Shown piece after piece: positions 47,504-55,613 of a stretch of 64,000 bases of DNA. A model generated the notes under the pieces. The model was not told the origin of the DNA. It did not search any database and was given only the letters and a program-made list of their open reading frames with translations. The DNA comes from Winogradskyella psychrotolerans RS-3 (lineage in GTDB: Bacteria > Bacteroidota > Bacteroidia > Flavobacteriales > Flavobacteriaceae). Position 1 is the first letter of the stretch. The number at the start of each line of letters is the position of its first letter. Location of the stretch: positions 1 through 64,000 of the forward strand of contig NZ_ATMR01000091.1 in assembly GCF_000427335.1 (NCBI RefSeq). The letters run 5' to 3'. The translations under genes and the position numbers were made by a program.

Positions 47504-48655
47504 ATGATGATAACTAAAACCAAGAATACACAAACCAGTCTAAACACTATTCAAGAAGCTATAGAAGACATTAAACAAGGTAAGGTTATTATTGTTGTTG
47601 ATGATGAAAATCGTGAAAATGAAGGTGATTTTATTGCAGCTTCAGAAGCTGTAACGCCTGAAATGATAAATTTCATGGCAAAACATGGTAGAGGGCTCAT
47701 ATGTGCTCCTCTTACTGAAGACCGCTGTGACGAACTAGATTTATCAATGATGGTACAAAACAATACCGTTCTACATCATACCCAGTTTACGGTTTCTGTT
47801 GATTTAATAGGACAAGGATGTACAACAGGTATTTCTGTCCATGACAGAGCAAAAACAATTAAAGCTTTAGTTGAAAAGGATACCAAGCCACAAGATTTAG
47901 GTCGTCCAGGACATATATTTCCTCTTAAAGCTAAGAATGGCGGAGTTTTAAGACGTACAGGTCATACTGAAGCCGCGGTTGATTTAGCGCGTTTAGCTGG
48001 ATTTCAACCTGCCGGAATTTTAGTCGAAATTTTAAATGAGGATGGCACCATGGCAAGGCTTCCTGAATTATTGAAAGTAGCTGAGAAATTTGATTTAAAA
48101 ATTATCTCAATTGAAGACCTAGTAGCCTACCGTATGGAGCACGATTCTTTAATTGAAAAGAAAGAAGATTTTAATATCGAAACACGTTTTGGTAAATTTA
48201 GACTAAGAGCCTACCAACAAACAACGAACAATCAAATTCATATTGCTTTAACTAAAGGAAGTTGGTCAAAAGACGAACCTGTTTTAGCACGTGTTAATGT
48301 TTCCTTAGTTAATAATGACATCCTTGGAACGTTAACCAATAATGCAGATCAAAAATTGGACAATATGTTCAACGCCATCAATACAGAAGGAAAAGGAGCT
48401 GTAATTTTCATTAATCAGCAAGCAGAATCGATGAATCTATTGAATCGTCTGTCTATTTTGAAAGACAATCAAATAGAAGGGGAATTAGTAAAAGCACCGA
48501 GTTTAGGTATGGATTCTAAAGATTTCGGTATTGGAGCCCAAATACTTCACGATCTTAAAGTGAGAAAACTAAGATTATTATCCAACAGTCTCCAAACCAA
48601 ACGTGTTGGTATGATTGGTTATGGTTTAGAAATTGTAGATTATGTAGAGTATTAA
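47504..48655 (+). CDS. ribBA: bifunctional 3,4-dihydroxy-2-butanone 4-phosphate synthase / GTP cyclohydrolase II
   Basis: Riboflavin biosynthesis enzyme of 383 residues. The RibB half (about 10-215) has VVDDENRENEGDFIAASE, TGISVHDRAKTI and RTGHTEAAVDLARLAG. The RibA half (about 220-383) has lost the usual zinc-binding Cys triad that marks active GTP cyclohydrolase II: the segment after ARVNVSLVNNDIL shows no Cys. The second activity is therefore doubtful, as in many RibBA-like proteins with degenerate A domains. The start was chosen from the promoter position. Confidence 0.88.
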   Translation: MMITKTKNTQTSLNTIQEAIEDIKQGKVIIVVDDENRENEGDFIAASEAVTPEMINFMAKHGRGLICAPLTEDRCDELDLSMMVQNNTVLHHTQFTVSVDLIGQGCTTGISVHDRAKTIKALVEKDTKPQDLGRPGHIFPLKAKNGGVLRRTGHTEAAVDLARLAGFQPAGILVEILNEDGTMARLPELLKVAEKFDLKIISIEDLVAYRMEHDSLIEKKEDFNIETRFGKFRLRAYQQTTNNQIHIALTKGSWSKDEPVLARVNVSLVNNDILGTLTNNADQKLDNMFNAINTEGKGAVIFINQQAESMNLLNRLSILKDNQIEGELVKAPSLGMDSKDFGIGAQILHDLKVRKLRLLSNSLQTKRVGMIGYGLEIVDYVEY

Positions 48656-48705
48656 GGACGTCTACTATATAAATGTATTAGTTATAGTGTTTTTTCACTA
48701 ATTAG

Positions 48706-48745
48706 AAAGAGAGCCTTATTTTTTAAATCTGGCTCTCTTTTTATA
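48706..48745 (+). terminator. terminator of ribBA
   Basis: Perfect 10-bp stem AAAGAGAGCC/GGCTCTCTTT with a 15-nt loop and a T-rich tail, 51 bp past the stop. Confidence 0.8.
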
Positions 48746-48767
48746 GTTATTAATAGCGACTTTTATT

Positions 48768-48884
48768 CTATTTTATGACTATCTTTTTTGTCATTTCTCC
48801 TTTATCAGAATAAATTTTCAATACGTAAGTACCAGACTCTAATTGATCTACTTTTATCTGTTCTGCCTTGTGTATAAATAAATT
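48768..48884 (-). pseudogene. orphan C-terminal remnant of a T9SS type A sorting domain
   Basis: On the minus strand this open stretch of 38 codons reads VDQLESGTYVLKIYSDKGEM then TKKIVIK and stop. This is the end of a T9SS type A sorting domain (L.sGtYvlki..dkG...kKivik). There is no start, signal or body. Upstream lies the DegT gene after 88 bp. It is the stump of a deleted surface-protein gene. Confidence 0.75.
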
Positions 48885-48910
48885 CTAATTTAAAAAAATT
48901 GAAGTTTGAA

Positions 48911-48940
48911 TGTAAGAAAATTAAAACATGGTTTCTTACA
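48911..48940 (-). terminator. inverted repeat after the DegT gene, probable terminator
   Basis: Perfect 9-bp inverted repeat TGTAAGAAA/TTTCTTACA with a 12-nt spacer, 32 bp past the stop of the minus-strand DegT gene. Its low GC makes it a weak terminator. The rest of the 48656-48972 gap holds the ribBA terminator and the T9SS remnant. Confidence 0.4.
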
Positions 48941-48972
48941 AATACATAGACTGATAGAAAATAAGTTTAAAT

Positions 48973-50166
48973 TTAAATATGCGCTTTAATAATTTTCGCC
49001 ATCTTTTCAGCACGTGCTTTAACTTCATCTTCTGTCCAAGACAATTTAATTAAACACGATATATTACGAGCGATGTATGAATCAGATTGCTCAAAGGTTT
49101 TTGTTTGAAGGTATTCTAAACCTTTTTTTACTTCTGTTGAAATTGGAAACAACGATTTTAAATCCTTAAGATGATTCCATTCTTTAATATAATGCCAATT
49201 GTTGTGATAGTAATTCCAACACGCATCTACTCCACCTGTTTTAAACGCTTCAATTACTTTTTGCGAAGATTCGGCATCTGGTAAAAAGAAGTTTAAGAAG
49301 GCATAACTTTCTTCACCTCCTTTAGGAACAGTTCTAAACGTTACTCCCGGAACTCTAGATAATGCATTTCTTAGAATCGTATAATTACGTTTCTGAATAG
49401 AAATAAACTCAGGTAAACGTCTTACTTGAGCCAAACCAACGGCTGCATGTAATTCTGAAATTCTAAAATTATAACCTAAAAACGGATGTGTTTCTGCACC
49501 TCTATCATTACCAAGATGGTCATGACCATGATCACTGTAATGATCGGCATTTATATAGTAATCTTTGTTATTCGTGACAACAGCTCCTCCTTCACCACAG
49601 GTAATTGTTTTTACAAAGTCGAAAGAAAAACACCCTAAGTCAGCAATGCTACCTAATGGTTTTCCGTTATAAGTGCCTCCAATAGCTTGGCATGCATCTT
49701 CTACAAATAATAAATTATGCGTATTACAAATGTCTTGCAACGCATCCATATTCCCCATACTTCCGCACATTTGTACAATCATAACGGCTTTAGTTTTTGG
49801 AGTAATTGCAGCTTCAACAGCTTTTGGATCTAAAGTTAATGTATCGTCAATATCAACCAAAATAGGAATAGCCCCTAACATCATAATGGCTTCAAAACTC
49901 GCCACAAACGTAAAGGTTGGCATAATCACCTCATCACCTGCTCCTACTCCCGCTGACGCTAAGGCAACAGATACTGCGGCTGTTCCACTAGAAACCAATT
50001 GAACGTGGTTAGATTGAAATGTGGTCGCCAATTCAGCTTCCAATTCTTTAGCTTTCCAATGGCCGTTTCGCATACCATCAAAACCATAGCGCATTAATAC
50101 TCCGTTATCTAAAACATCATTAACTTCTTTGCGTTCTAAATCGCTAAATAACTCGAATCCTGGCAT
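48973..50166 (-). CDS. DegT/DnrJ/EryC1/StrS family PLP-dependent aminotransferase
   Basis: Sugar aminotransferase family protein of 397 residues. The PLP lysine lies in FSFDFVKTITCGEGGAVVT. Other motifs are SSGTAAVSVALASAGVGAGDEVIMPTF (shortened here: the cofactor-binding SGTAA and GDEVI), FVEDACQAIGG and YNFRISELHAAVGLAQ. Relatives make amino sugars for glycans or antibiotics. It is monocistronic with its own promoter (50206-50213), so its glycan pathway is not shown by context. The gene lies between two deleted T9SS genes. Confidence 0.85.
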   Translation of the reverse strand: MPGFELFSDLERKEVNDVLDNGVLMRYGFDGMRNGHWKAKELEAELATTFQSNHVQLVSSGTAAVSVALASAGVGAGDEVIMPTFTFVASFEAIMMLGAIPILVDIDDTLTLDPKAVEAAITPKTKAVMIVQMCGSMGNMDALQDICNTHNLLFVEDACQAIGGTYNGKPLGSIADLGCFSFDFVKTITCGEGGAVVTNNKDYYINADHYSDHGHDHLGNDRGAETHPFLGYNFRISELHAAVGLAQVRRLPEFISIQKRNYTILRNALSRVPGVTFRTVPKGGEESYAFLNFFLPDAESSQKVIEAFKTGGVDACWNYYHNNWHYIKEWNHLKDLKSLFPISTEVKKGLEYLQTKTFEQSDSYIARNISCLIKLSWTEDEVKARAEKMAKIIKAHI

Positions 50167-50205
50167 AGTGAATTTTGATTTTATTGTGTTTTTTCAGTCG
50201 AAAAA

Positions 50206-50213
50206 CAAAGATA
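50206..50213 (-). promoter_or_regulatory. -7 box of the DegT gene
   Basis: TATCTTTG on the minus strand, a perfect -7 consensus, 40 bp before the start codon. Confidence 0.55.
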
Positions 50214-50244
50214 TCATTTTACATATTTCTTACAGTGAAAACTG

Positions 50245-50874
50245 CTATAATTCTATAACGGTTTTTGAAATAGGTTGTCTTACTTTTTTAAAATCGGCAA
50301 ACATATCATCATCGGCTCTATAACCAACAGGTAGCAATAATACAGAACTTAAACCGTGTTTTTCCAATTCTAATTTTTCATCTAACGCTTTTGGTATAAA
50401 GCCTTCCATCGGACAACTATCTATACCTTCTACAGCACAAACCGTCATGAGATTACCTAGAGCGATATATGCCTGTTTAGTTGCCCAAATTAGTTTCTTA
50501 TCTGCAGGCATATCTTCAACTGTAGATTTTAATTCTTCCTTAAAAGGATTAAGAATTGCATCTGGTGTATTTCGTATGGCTTTAATCGTATCAAAATGAT
50601 CATTTACATCGTTACCGTCAATTTCAGTTTGAATACATAGTACCAATAAATGAGAAGCATCAACAACCTGTCGTTGACCATAAGCGACTTCTATCAAACG
50701 CTCTCTTACAATCTTATCTTCTATAACAACCATTTTTAAGGTTTGCAAACCAAAAGACACAGCTGTTAAATTGAAAGCTTCCTTTAAAGTATTTAATTTT
50801 TCCTTTGAAAGTGTTTTAGTAGCATCAAATTTTTTGGTTGCGTACCTCCATTTCAATTGTTTTATGATGGACAT
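50245..50874 (-). CDS. NAD(P)H-dependent oxidoreductase, nitroreductase (NfsB) family
   Basis: FMN flavoprotein of 209 residues. It opens WRYATKKFDATKTLS, the R-(Y/R)-(A/S)-x-(K/R)-x-F FMN-phosphate motif of nitroreductases, and ends with the Gly-rich LLPVGYRADDD and the conserved KxRxP motif. It reduces quinones or nitro compounds with NAD(P)H. A good -7 box lies at 50892-50899. It is followed by DegT in the same direction, but the separate promoters argue against an operon. Confidence 0.88.
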   Translation of the reverse strand: MSIIKQLKWRYATKKFDATKTLSKEKLNTLKEAFNLTAVSFGLQTLKMVVIEDKIVRERLIEVAYGQRQVVDASHLLVLCIQTEIDGNDVNDHFDTIKAIRNTPDAILNPFKEELKSTVEDMPADKKLIWATKQAYIALGNLMTVCAVEGIDSCPMEGFIPKALDEKLELEKHGLSSVLLLPVGYRADDDMFADFKKVRQPISKTVIEL

Positions 50875-50891
50875 TTGTTCTTATTTTTCTT

Positions 50892-50899
50892 CAAAAATA
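50892..50899 (-). promoter_or_regulatory. -7 box of the nitroreductase gene
   Basis: TATTTTTG on the minus strand, a perfect TAnnTTTG, 18 bp before the start codon, leaving a very short leader. Confidence 0.45.
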
Positions 50900-50954
50900 C
50901 ATAATATATCTTTGGATTGATTAGTTGATACAAGAACGACTCTTATAAAATGAA

Positions 50955-50987
50955 AAAGCCGAATGGCTCTTAGAGACATTCAGCTTT
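50955..50987 (-). terminator. terminator of the truncated T9SS gene
   Basis: Stem AAAGCCGAATG/CATTCAGCTTT (one mismatch) with an 11-nt loop, followed on the minus strand by TTTCA. It lies 27 bp past the stop of the T9SS type B remnant and has survived the loss of the gene's front part. Confidence 0.65.
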
Positions 50988-51013
50988 CTATATAAATTGC
51001 TTTTAAATTGAAA

Positions 51014-51454
51014 CTACCGTTTCAAAGCAAAATGTGATTGAAACTCTTTACGTAAGCCGCTACTTGGTTCATCATACTCTACAGTAAAATAGTCACTTGT
51101 TGGCAAAGCATTACCATTGAATGTTCCGTTCCATCCTTCTCCATCAGGATTCATTTGAATTAGCAGTTTACCGTAGCGATCATAAATATAAGTTGATGCT
51201 TTACTACCAATACCTTGAATGTTCCATGCGTCATTATTACCATCTCCATTAGGTGTAAAACACAATGGATAGTCGATAACAAAAATAGACTCTGTTGTTT
51301 TTCCACAACCGTTTTTATCTCTTGCTGTTATGTCATGTTCACCTGCAGAAACATTAGTAAAAACACCCTCAACTTGCCATGGCCCTCCATTTAAGCTATT
51401 TTCGTAGACACTAATTCCTGTGGCAATACCATTTATATATTGTTTTAAATACAA
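51014..51454 (-). pseudogene. truncated T9SS type B (gliding-motility-associated) C-terminal fragment
   Basis: A 146-codon remnant. The first 65 residues are the end of an Ig-like/SprB-type repeat (GGPWQVEGVFTNVSAGEHDI, RDKNGCG). The rest is a complete T9SS type B domain (FTPNGDGNNDAWNIQGIG, YIYDRYGKLL, WNGTFNGNALPTSDYFTVEY). There is no signal peptide and the only start is TTG. The body of what should be a large cell-surface protein is missing, and upstream sequence has stops in all frames. It may be an expressed stub, but more likely it is debris. Confidence 0.75.
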
Positions 51455-51575
51455 AGTGAACTAAATCTCTAGAGATTATTAAAATAATATATAAACATAC
51501 ACTCTTCAAACAGAAAAGATTTAGCGCACTACATAAATTAATGATGAAATTAAGCGTAAGATTTTTAGCAAAAAA

Positions 51576-51607
51576 AAATGCTTTTAGTATGTTTACTAAA
51601 AGCATTT
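51576..51607 (-). terminator. terminator of the 51699-52157 gene
   Basis: Perfect 14-bp stem AAATGCTTTTAGTA/TACTAAAAGCATTT with loop TGTT. On the minus strand it is followed by the U-run given by the A tract at 51571-51578. The remainder of the 51455-51698 gap shows nothing else. Confidence 0.8.
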
Positions 51608-51698
51608 ATAATCCTTTACAATCAAAAACTCAGAGCGTCTATTTTGCCTATCTTCCTCTTCTATACAACTCATAGACGATTAAATTTTTCTTGATATT

Positions 51699-52157
51699 TC
51701 ATTCCCTATCTAGCAGATGACTTCTTTTATCTTCTTTTTTGATGTTTTTTATAATATCAAAAAGTTGTGTTTTCAATGACTTATACTCTTTTAAGAAGTC
51801 TTTAATCCCAATGACTAAATCCTGATGTTCTTTAGTATATGCTTTTTCCGCTTCTTTTTGATCAATGCCATCCACCATTATTTCTAACTCATTTTCATGC
51901 ATTTTAACAGCCTCTATTAGTTTATTGTTATGCTTTTCTGATCTATTAATGGCATCTACAATTTCTTTACTATCAGAAAACTTATCAGATGCTATTAATT
52001 GAGATGTAAAATGTGTTACTAAATCTTCAAAAAACAGATGTTCATCTTTTATAAAATTCAATTCAGACAACCATTCTTTAGACACTATGTGCATTTCTTC
52101 TGCACTCAACCATTCTGCATGGCGTAAGTTTGTTTGTGTGGTTTTCATGATTTCCAT
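51699..52157 (-). CDS. helical hypothetical protein under an Fnr-type site
   Basis: A 152-residue soluble, all-helical, highly charged protein. I do not recognise the family. His residues recur at helix positions (near DEHLFFEDLVTHF, KMHENELE and KEHQDLV), a pattern that could fit a four-helix metal-binding bundle of hemerythrin type, but the canonical H/HxxxE spacing is not clear. A second ATG three codons in (MKTTQ) is possible. It has its own promoter with a TGAY-N4-RTCA site and its own terminator, so it is a one-gene unit of the stress regulon. Confidence 0.65.
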   Translation of the reverse strand: MEIMKTTQTNLRHAEWLSAEEMHIVSKEWLSELNFIKDEHLFFEDLVTHFTSQLIASDKFSDSKEIVDAINRSEKHNNKLIEAVKMHENELEIMVDGIDQKEAEKAYTKEHQDLVIGIKDFLKEYKSLKTQLFDIIKNIKKEDKRSHLLDRE

Positions 52158-52186
52158 AGGTTTTGGGTTAATTATTAATTTAAGTA

Positions 52187-52229
52187 CTAAGTTAATACCT
52201 ATAACTAAAAACTAAAATGACGAATGTCA
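52187..52229 (-). promoter_or_regulatory. Fnr-type site plus -7 box for the 51699-52157 gene
   Basis: Minus strand: palindrome TGACATTCGTCA (52218-52229) centred 29.5 bp upstream of the first base of TAACTTAG (52187-52194, one change from TAnnTTTG). Geometry is identical to the sites at 55469, 56906, 59643 and 63162. Confidence 0.7.
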
Positions 52230-52257
52230 GTTCAACCAATAATTGCTTACTTATTTT

Positions 52258-53631
52258 TTATAGCATTACTTTTTCAACATCTGTCAATTTCGGAATAGTC
52301 ACATTCCAATTGTATTTATCTTTTAATTTCACTCTAAAAGCATCGAGAGCTGTTGGTTCTCCGTGAATTAAATATATGTTTTCAGGTACATTTTTTATAT
52401 CACTTACCCAATCTAACAAATCTTGCTGGTCGGCATGTGCTGATAGACTCTCAATACTTTTTATAGTAGCTTTTACAGGATAGTATTTACCAAAAAAGCG
52501 AATCTCGTGTGCCCCTTCTAAAAGTTGTCTACCTCGTGTACCTTCTGCTTGATAACCCACTAACAGCACAGTCGTTGTTGGCTCATCTATAAGCTGCTGC
52601 AAATATGTGAGTACGCGTCCGCCTGTAACCATGCCACTACCAGCAATAACAATTTTAGATCTTTTGTCGTCAATAGTTTCCCAAGTTTCTTTATACGATT
52701 GAATAATATTGACATGATTGCACATAGCATCATAATCTTGCATCGCTAATTTATGCCACTTCGGAAAACGTTTAAAAACATCCAAAACATTATTACCCAT
52801 TGGACTATCTACAAAAATTGGAATATTTGGAATTCTATTTTGCTGATACAACTTCCAGAGAATATACATCAGTGTTTGTAATCGTTCTACGGCAAAACTT
52901 GGAATAATTAAATTGCCTTTTTTTTGTAGAGTCTCTAAAACGATTTCTGTTAGGACATCTTCAACATTTTCTTTTGGATGTATTTTGTTTCCGTAGGTAC
53001 TTTCCATAAATAAAAAATCTGCCCATTCTGGTTTTTTGGGAGCATTGAGTAAATAATCATTCCGCCTACCAATATCTCCAGAAAACACAAAGCGCTTACC
53101 GTTTATTTCAATTTCTATAAATGTAGCCCCTATTATATGGCCGTTATACTGAAATCGATAAGAAATATGTTCTGATAACTGAATCCATTTATCCACAAGC
53201 TCTATTTCAAATTTCTTTATAGTATTTTCAGAATCTTTAATAGTGTAAAATGGCAACGCAGGATTGTGTTTGCTATACTTTTCCTTATTGGCTTTATTAG
53301 CTTCTTCTTCGTGGATTTTAGCACTATCCTTTAATATTATTTCTGCAATGGCAAGCGTTGGAGCAGTCCCTTTAATTTTACCTTTAAATCCTTGTTTTAA
53401 TAAACGTGGTAGATAACCAACATGGTCTAAATGACCATGAGTTAACAAAACAACATCAATAGCTGCCACATCTATAGGTAAATCCTCCCAATTGAGTTTT
53501 CTTAGTTCTTTTAGACCTTGAAACATACCGCAATCTATCAGTATGTTTTTTTCTGAAGTTTCAATTAAAAATTTTGATCCAGTAACAACTCCTGCTGCTC
53601 CCAAAAAATTGATTTTCGCAAATTTTTCCAT
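52258..53631 (-). CDS. beta-CASP metallo-beta-lactamase-fold RNase
   Basis: A 457-residue nuclease of the CPSF73/YSH1-like beta-CASP group. Zinc motif THGHLDHVGYLPRL near residue 64 (HxHxDH), FSGDIGRR, FMESTYGN as the start of the beta-CASP cap, AGSGMVTGGRV and SLSAHADQQDLLDW for the RMMBL motif. It processes or degrades RNA, or acts on DNA. It follows the ATP-cone endonuclease by 14 bp and so belongs to its transcript, inside the stress island. Confidence 0.88.
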   Translation of the reverse strand: MEKFAKINFLGAAGVVTGSKFLIETSEKNILIDCGMFQGLKELRKLNWEDLPIDVAAIDVVLLTHGHLDHVGYLPRLLKQGFKGKIKGTAPTLAIAEIILKDSAKIHEEEANKANKEKYSKHNPALPFYTIKDSENTIKKFEIELVDKWIQLSEHISYRFQYNGHIIGATFIEIEINGKRFVFSGDIGRRNDYLLNAPKKPEWADFLFMESTYGNKIHPKENVEDVLTEIVLETLQKKGNLIIPSFAVERLQTLMYILWKLYQQNRIPNIPIFVDSPMGNNVLDVFKRFPKWHKLAMQDYDAMCNHVNIIQSYKETWETIDDKRSKIVIAGSGMVTGGRVLTYLQQLIDEPTTTVLLVGYQAEGTRGRQLLEGAHEIRFFGKYYPVKATIKSIESLSAHADQQDLLDWVSDIKNVPENIYLIHGEPTALDAFRVKLKDKYNWNVTIPKLTDVEKVML

Positions 53632-53645
53632 GATTTATTATTTAA

Positions 53646-54485
53646 TTAGGCACACAATTGAGAGATTTCATTTAAAATTTTCTTTTTCCGTGTCTCGGAA
53701 ACTCCAAGATGATCTAAATAAAACTTATCGTTAATTAAATCTCTACACAACACAATAGATCTACTAAGGAGAAATTGCTTTTCTCTTTGGTTCAGCAGTG
53801 TAGATACGGTTATTGGGTATAATCCTAAGCGATCTATCCTATCTTTGAGACCATTGTTTGATGGAAAATCCCAACTCAATAAATACAAGCCACAACAACT
53901 ACCATATTGTAAAGCGTCTTTTGTAAACCGTGTATTGGTTACCACCCAGCCTTTGGTTAATGCGGCATTATCTTTAGAGTTTTTATTCCAATTGGCTTTT
54001 ACATCTTGATACCTTGAGTTGATGTATAAAGGAATTTTTACATTGCAATTAAGCCCTTGCTCACTATGAAATTTGCATTCTATTAAGGTTGACTCTGAAT
54101 TTTTATGGGCGATGACGTCAATTTCGTGCGAAACACATTTTCCTTGCAAAATTTTACCAACCTCTGTCTTGTAGCCTGAATAATTTAACACTGCACTTAC
54201 AAAATGCTCAAAAGGAAAACCTGTCGGTCCTAATTCATATAGTGCTTTTTTTAGTTTATATTTTGAAGCAAAACAGCGCTTATCTTTTTTAAGTAAGGCA
54301 AATGCTCTGTTGTAAATTTCTTTAGTTGAAATACCTTGATACAATTCATCTCTCACTTTATCTAGGATTTGATTAATAATAGTATCATCTGCTCCTGTTC
54401 TTTTTAGAGATACACGTAATTTATCTAACGAAAATTTCACTTTTTCGCCAGAGTATTTTATAATGTCTATATCGTCAATATTCAT
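53646..54485 (-). CDS. ATP-cone / Mrr-type restriction endonuclease fusion
   Basis: A 279-residue two-domain protein. Residues 1-90 form an ATP-cone (IIKYSGEKVKFSLDKLRVSL, then A-D-D-x(4)-I and GISTKEIYNRAF), the nucleotide-sensing module of ribonucleotide reductase and NrdR. Residues 90-210 form a PD-(D/E)xK nuclease of Mrr type (HEIDVIAHKNSESTLIECKF). The combination suggests a nuclease gated by ATP/dATP level. Context with stress proteins and an RNase argues for DNA or RNA quality control under energy stress and against classical restriction; no methylase is present. Confidence 0.8.
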   Translation of the reverse strand: MNIDDIDIIKYSGEKVKFSLDKLRVSLKRTGADDTIINQILDKVRDELYQGISTKEIYNRAFALLKKDKRCFASKYKLKKALYELGPTGFPFEHFVSAVLNYSGYKTEVGKILQGKCVSHEIDVIAHKNSESTLIECKFHSEQGLNCNVKIPLYINSRYQDVKANWNKNSKDNAALTKGWVVTNTRFTKDALQYGSCCGLYLLSWDFPSNNGLKDRIDRLGLYPITVSTLLNQREKQFLLSRSIVLCRDLINDKFYLDHLGVSETRKKKILNEISQLCA

Positions 54486-54531
54486 AATCTAAGTTTAAAA
54501 GAATTATTAAAATCAATACTATTATAAAATG

Positions 54532-54556
54532 CTAAAGCCGCCTTCAGAACCTTTAG
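54532..54556 (-). terminator. weak hairpin between the Usp gene and the ATP-cone gene
   Basis: CTAAAG/CTTTAG with a 13-nt loop and an AT-rich tail on the minus strand, within the 85-bp gap after the Usp gene. It may only attenuate, letting some transcripts run into the endonuclease and RNase genes, which have no promoter of their own that I can see. Confidence 0.35.
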
Positions 54557-54570
54557 TATCAAATAACATC

Positions 54571-55413
54571 TCAAGCTTCACAAGGAATAACCAAAAAAGG
54601 AACATTTAAATGAAACCCAATCTGGTTAATTTTATTTTTAAAGAACAGATTCTCAAAGAAAGAATGTTTATTATTTATCATCACTAAGAGATTGATTTTC
54701 TGTTTTATTTGAAATTCATTTATAGCATCAGTTATTTCCATGCTTTTGAACTGATGAAATAGAAAAGCTGAATTCTTAAATACTAATTTTAATTTTTCTT
54801 TATTTGATTTTTGTTTCTCGTTAAGCTCAGAACCTGTTGATACATGTAAAACATTTAGTCTAGCATGGTTTGAGTATACTAATTCTTTTAGAATTTTAAG
54901 GGTCGAATCGTTATACTCCACATCTAAATCAGTAGGAAATAAAATCTCGTGAGGAGCTTCGAAAGAAAAACTTGATGGAACTGCCAAAATAGGACATTTT
55001 ATCTCTTTAAACACATGCACGGTATTTGAGCCTAATAGAACTTCCTTTGCACCAGTAGCCCCTTTAGTTCCCATAACTACAAAATCAATTTTATACTCTT
55101 CGACGAACTCTTTAATGCCCGACACTAGCGTTTCGAATCTTGCAAAAGTTTCAAACTTGTGATTATCGTTATCATAGGTGTCCTTAAGTGTTGAAACTAT
55201 AGCATTCAAATTGTTCTGTGATGTATTTCTAACAGCATCTCCTAAACCAAATTGGGCAGGATAACCAAGAACATATTCCACATGATAAATAACAGGTGTA
55301 TACGCGTTAAATAAATAAAACGTACACTTTTCATTCTTTAATAATTGTACAGCGTAATTAATAGCATTCCGAGAATTTTCGGAAAAATCGGTGGGAAGTA
55401 GAACAGTTAACAT
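54571..55413 (-). CDS. tandem universal stress protein
   Basis: A 280-residue cytoplasmic protein of two UspA domains (1-145 and 150-280). The first opens LLPTDFSENSRNAINYAVQL and has a full ATP-binding motif GTKGATGAKEVLLGSNT (G-x2-G-x9-G-S). The second has FPTDLDVEYNDSTL but lacks the Gly-rich loop. Usp proteins help survive starvation, hypoxia and stasis. It has an Fnr-type site 56 bp upstream of the start. It is a paralogue of the Usp gene at 56013. Confidence 0.88.
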   Translation of the reverse strand: MLTVLLPTDFSENSRNAINYAVQLLKNEKCTFYLFNAYTPVIYHVEYVLGYPAQFGLGDAVRNTSQNNLNAIVSTLKDTYDNDNHKFETFARFETLVSGIKEFVEEYKIDFVVMGTKGATGAKEVLLGSNTVHVFKEIKCPILAVPSSFSFEAPHEILFPTDLDVEYNDSTLKILKELVYSNHARLNVLHVSTGSELNEKQKSNKEKLKLVFKNSAFLFHQFKSMEITDAINEFQIKQKINLLVMINNKHSFFENLFFKNKINQIGFHLNVPFLVIPCEA

Positions 55414-55437
55414 AATGATTGTTTTAAATTACGTTAC

Positions 55438-55480
55438 TAAAGTTAAAGTACTGAAACACTAAAAACAATGATATATATCA
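55438..55480 (-). promoter_or_regulatory. Fnr-type site plus -7 box for the Usp gene at 54571
   Basis: Perfect palindrome TGATATATATCA (55469-55480) centred 29.5 bp upstream of the first base of TAACTTTA (55438-55445, minus strand, TAnnTTTR). Same layout as the other four sites. Confidence 0.75.
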
Positions 55481-55502
55481 GATGACACTATTATAAAATA
55501 AA

Positions 55503-55531
55503 AGACATCCAACTTCGTTTAGCTGGATGCC
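55503..55531 (-). terminator. terminator after the Usp-membrane protein pair
   Basis: Stem CATCCAAC/GCTGGATG (one mismatch) with an 8-nt loop, followed on the minus strand by TCTTTTATTTTAT. It ends the 56013-55614 transcript. Confidence 0.6.
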
Positions 55532-55613
55532 TTAAATGATTAATAGCAAATAAAATGTATATCCCTTAATATTGTATTTGATTTTTTCAATAGTTACTTC
55601 AACTTAAAGCGCA

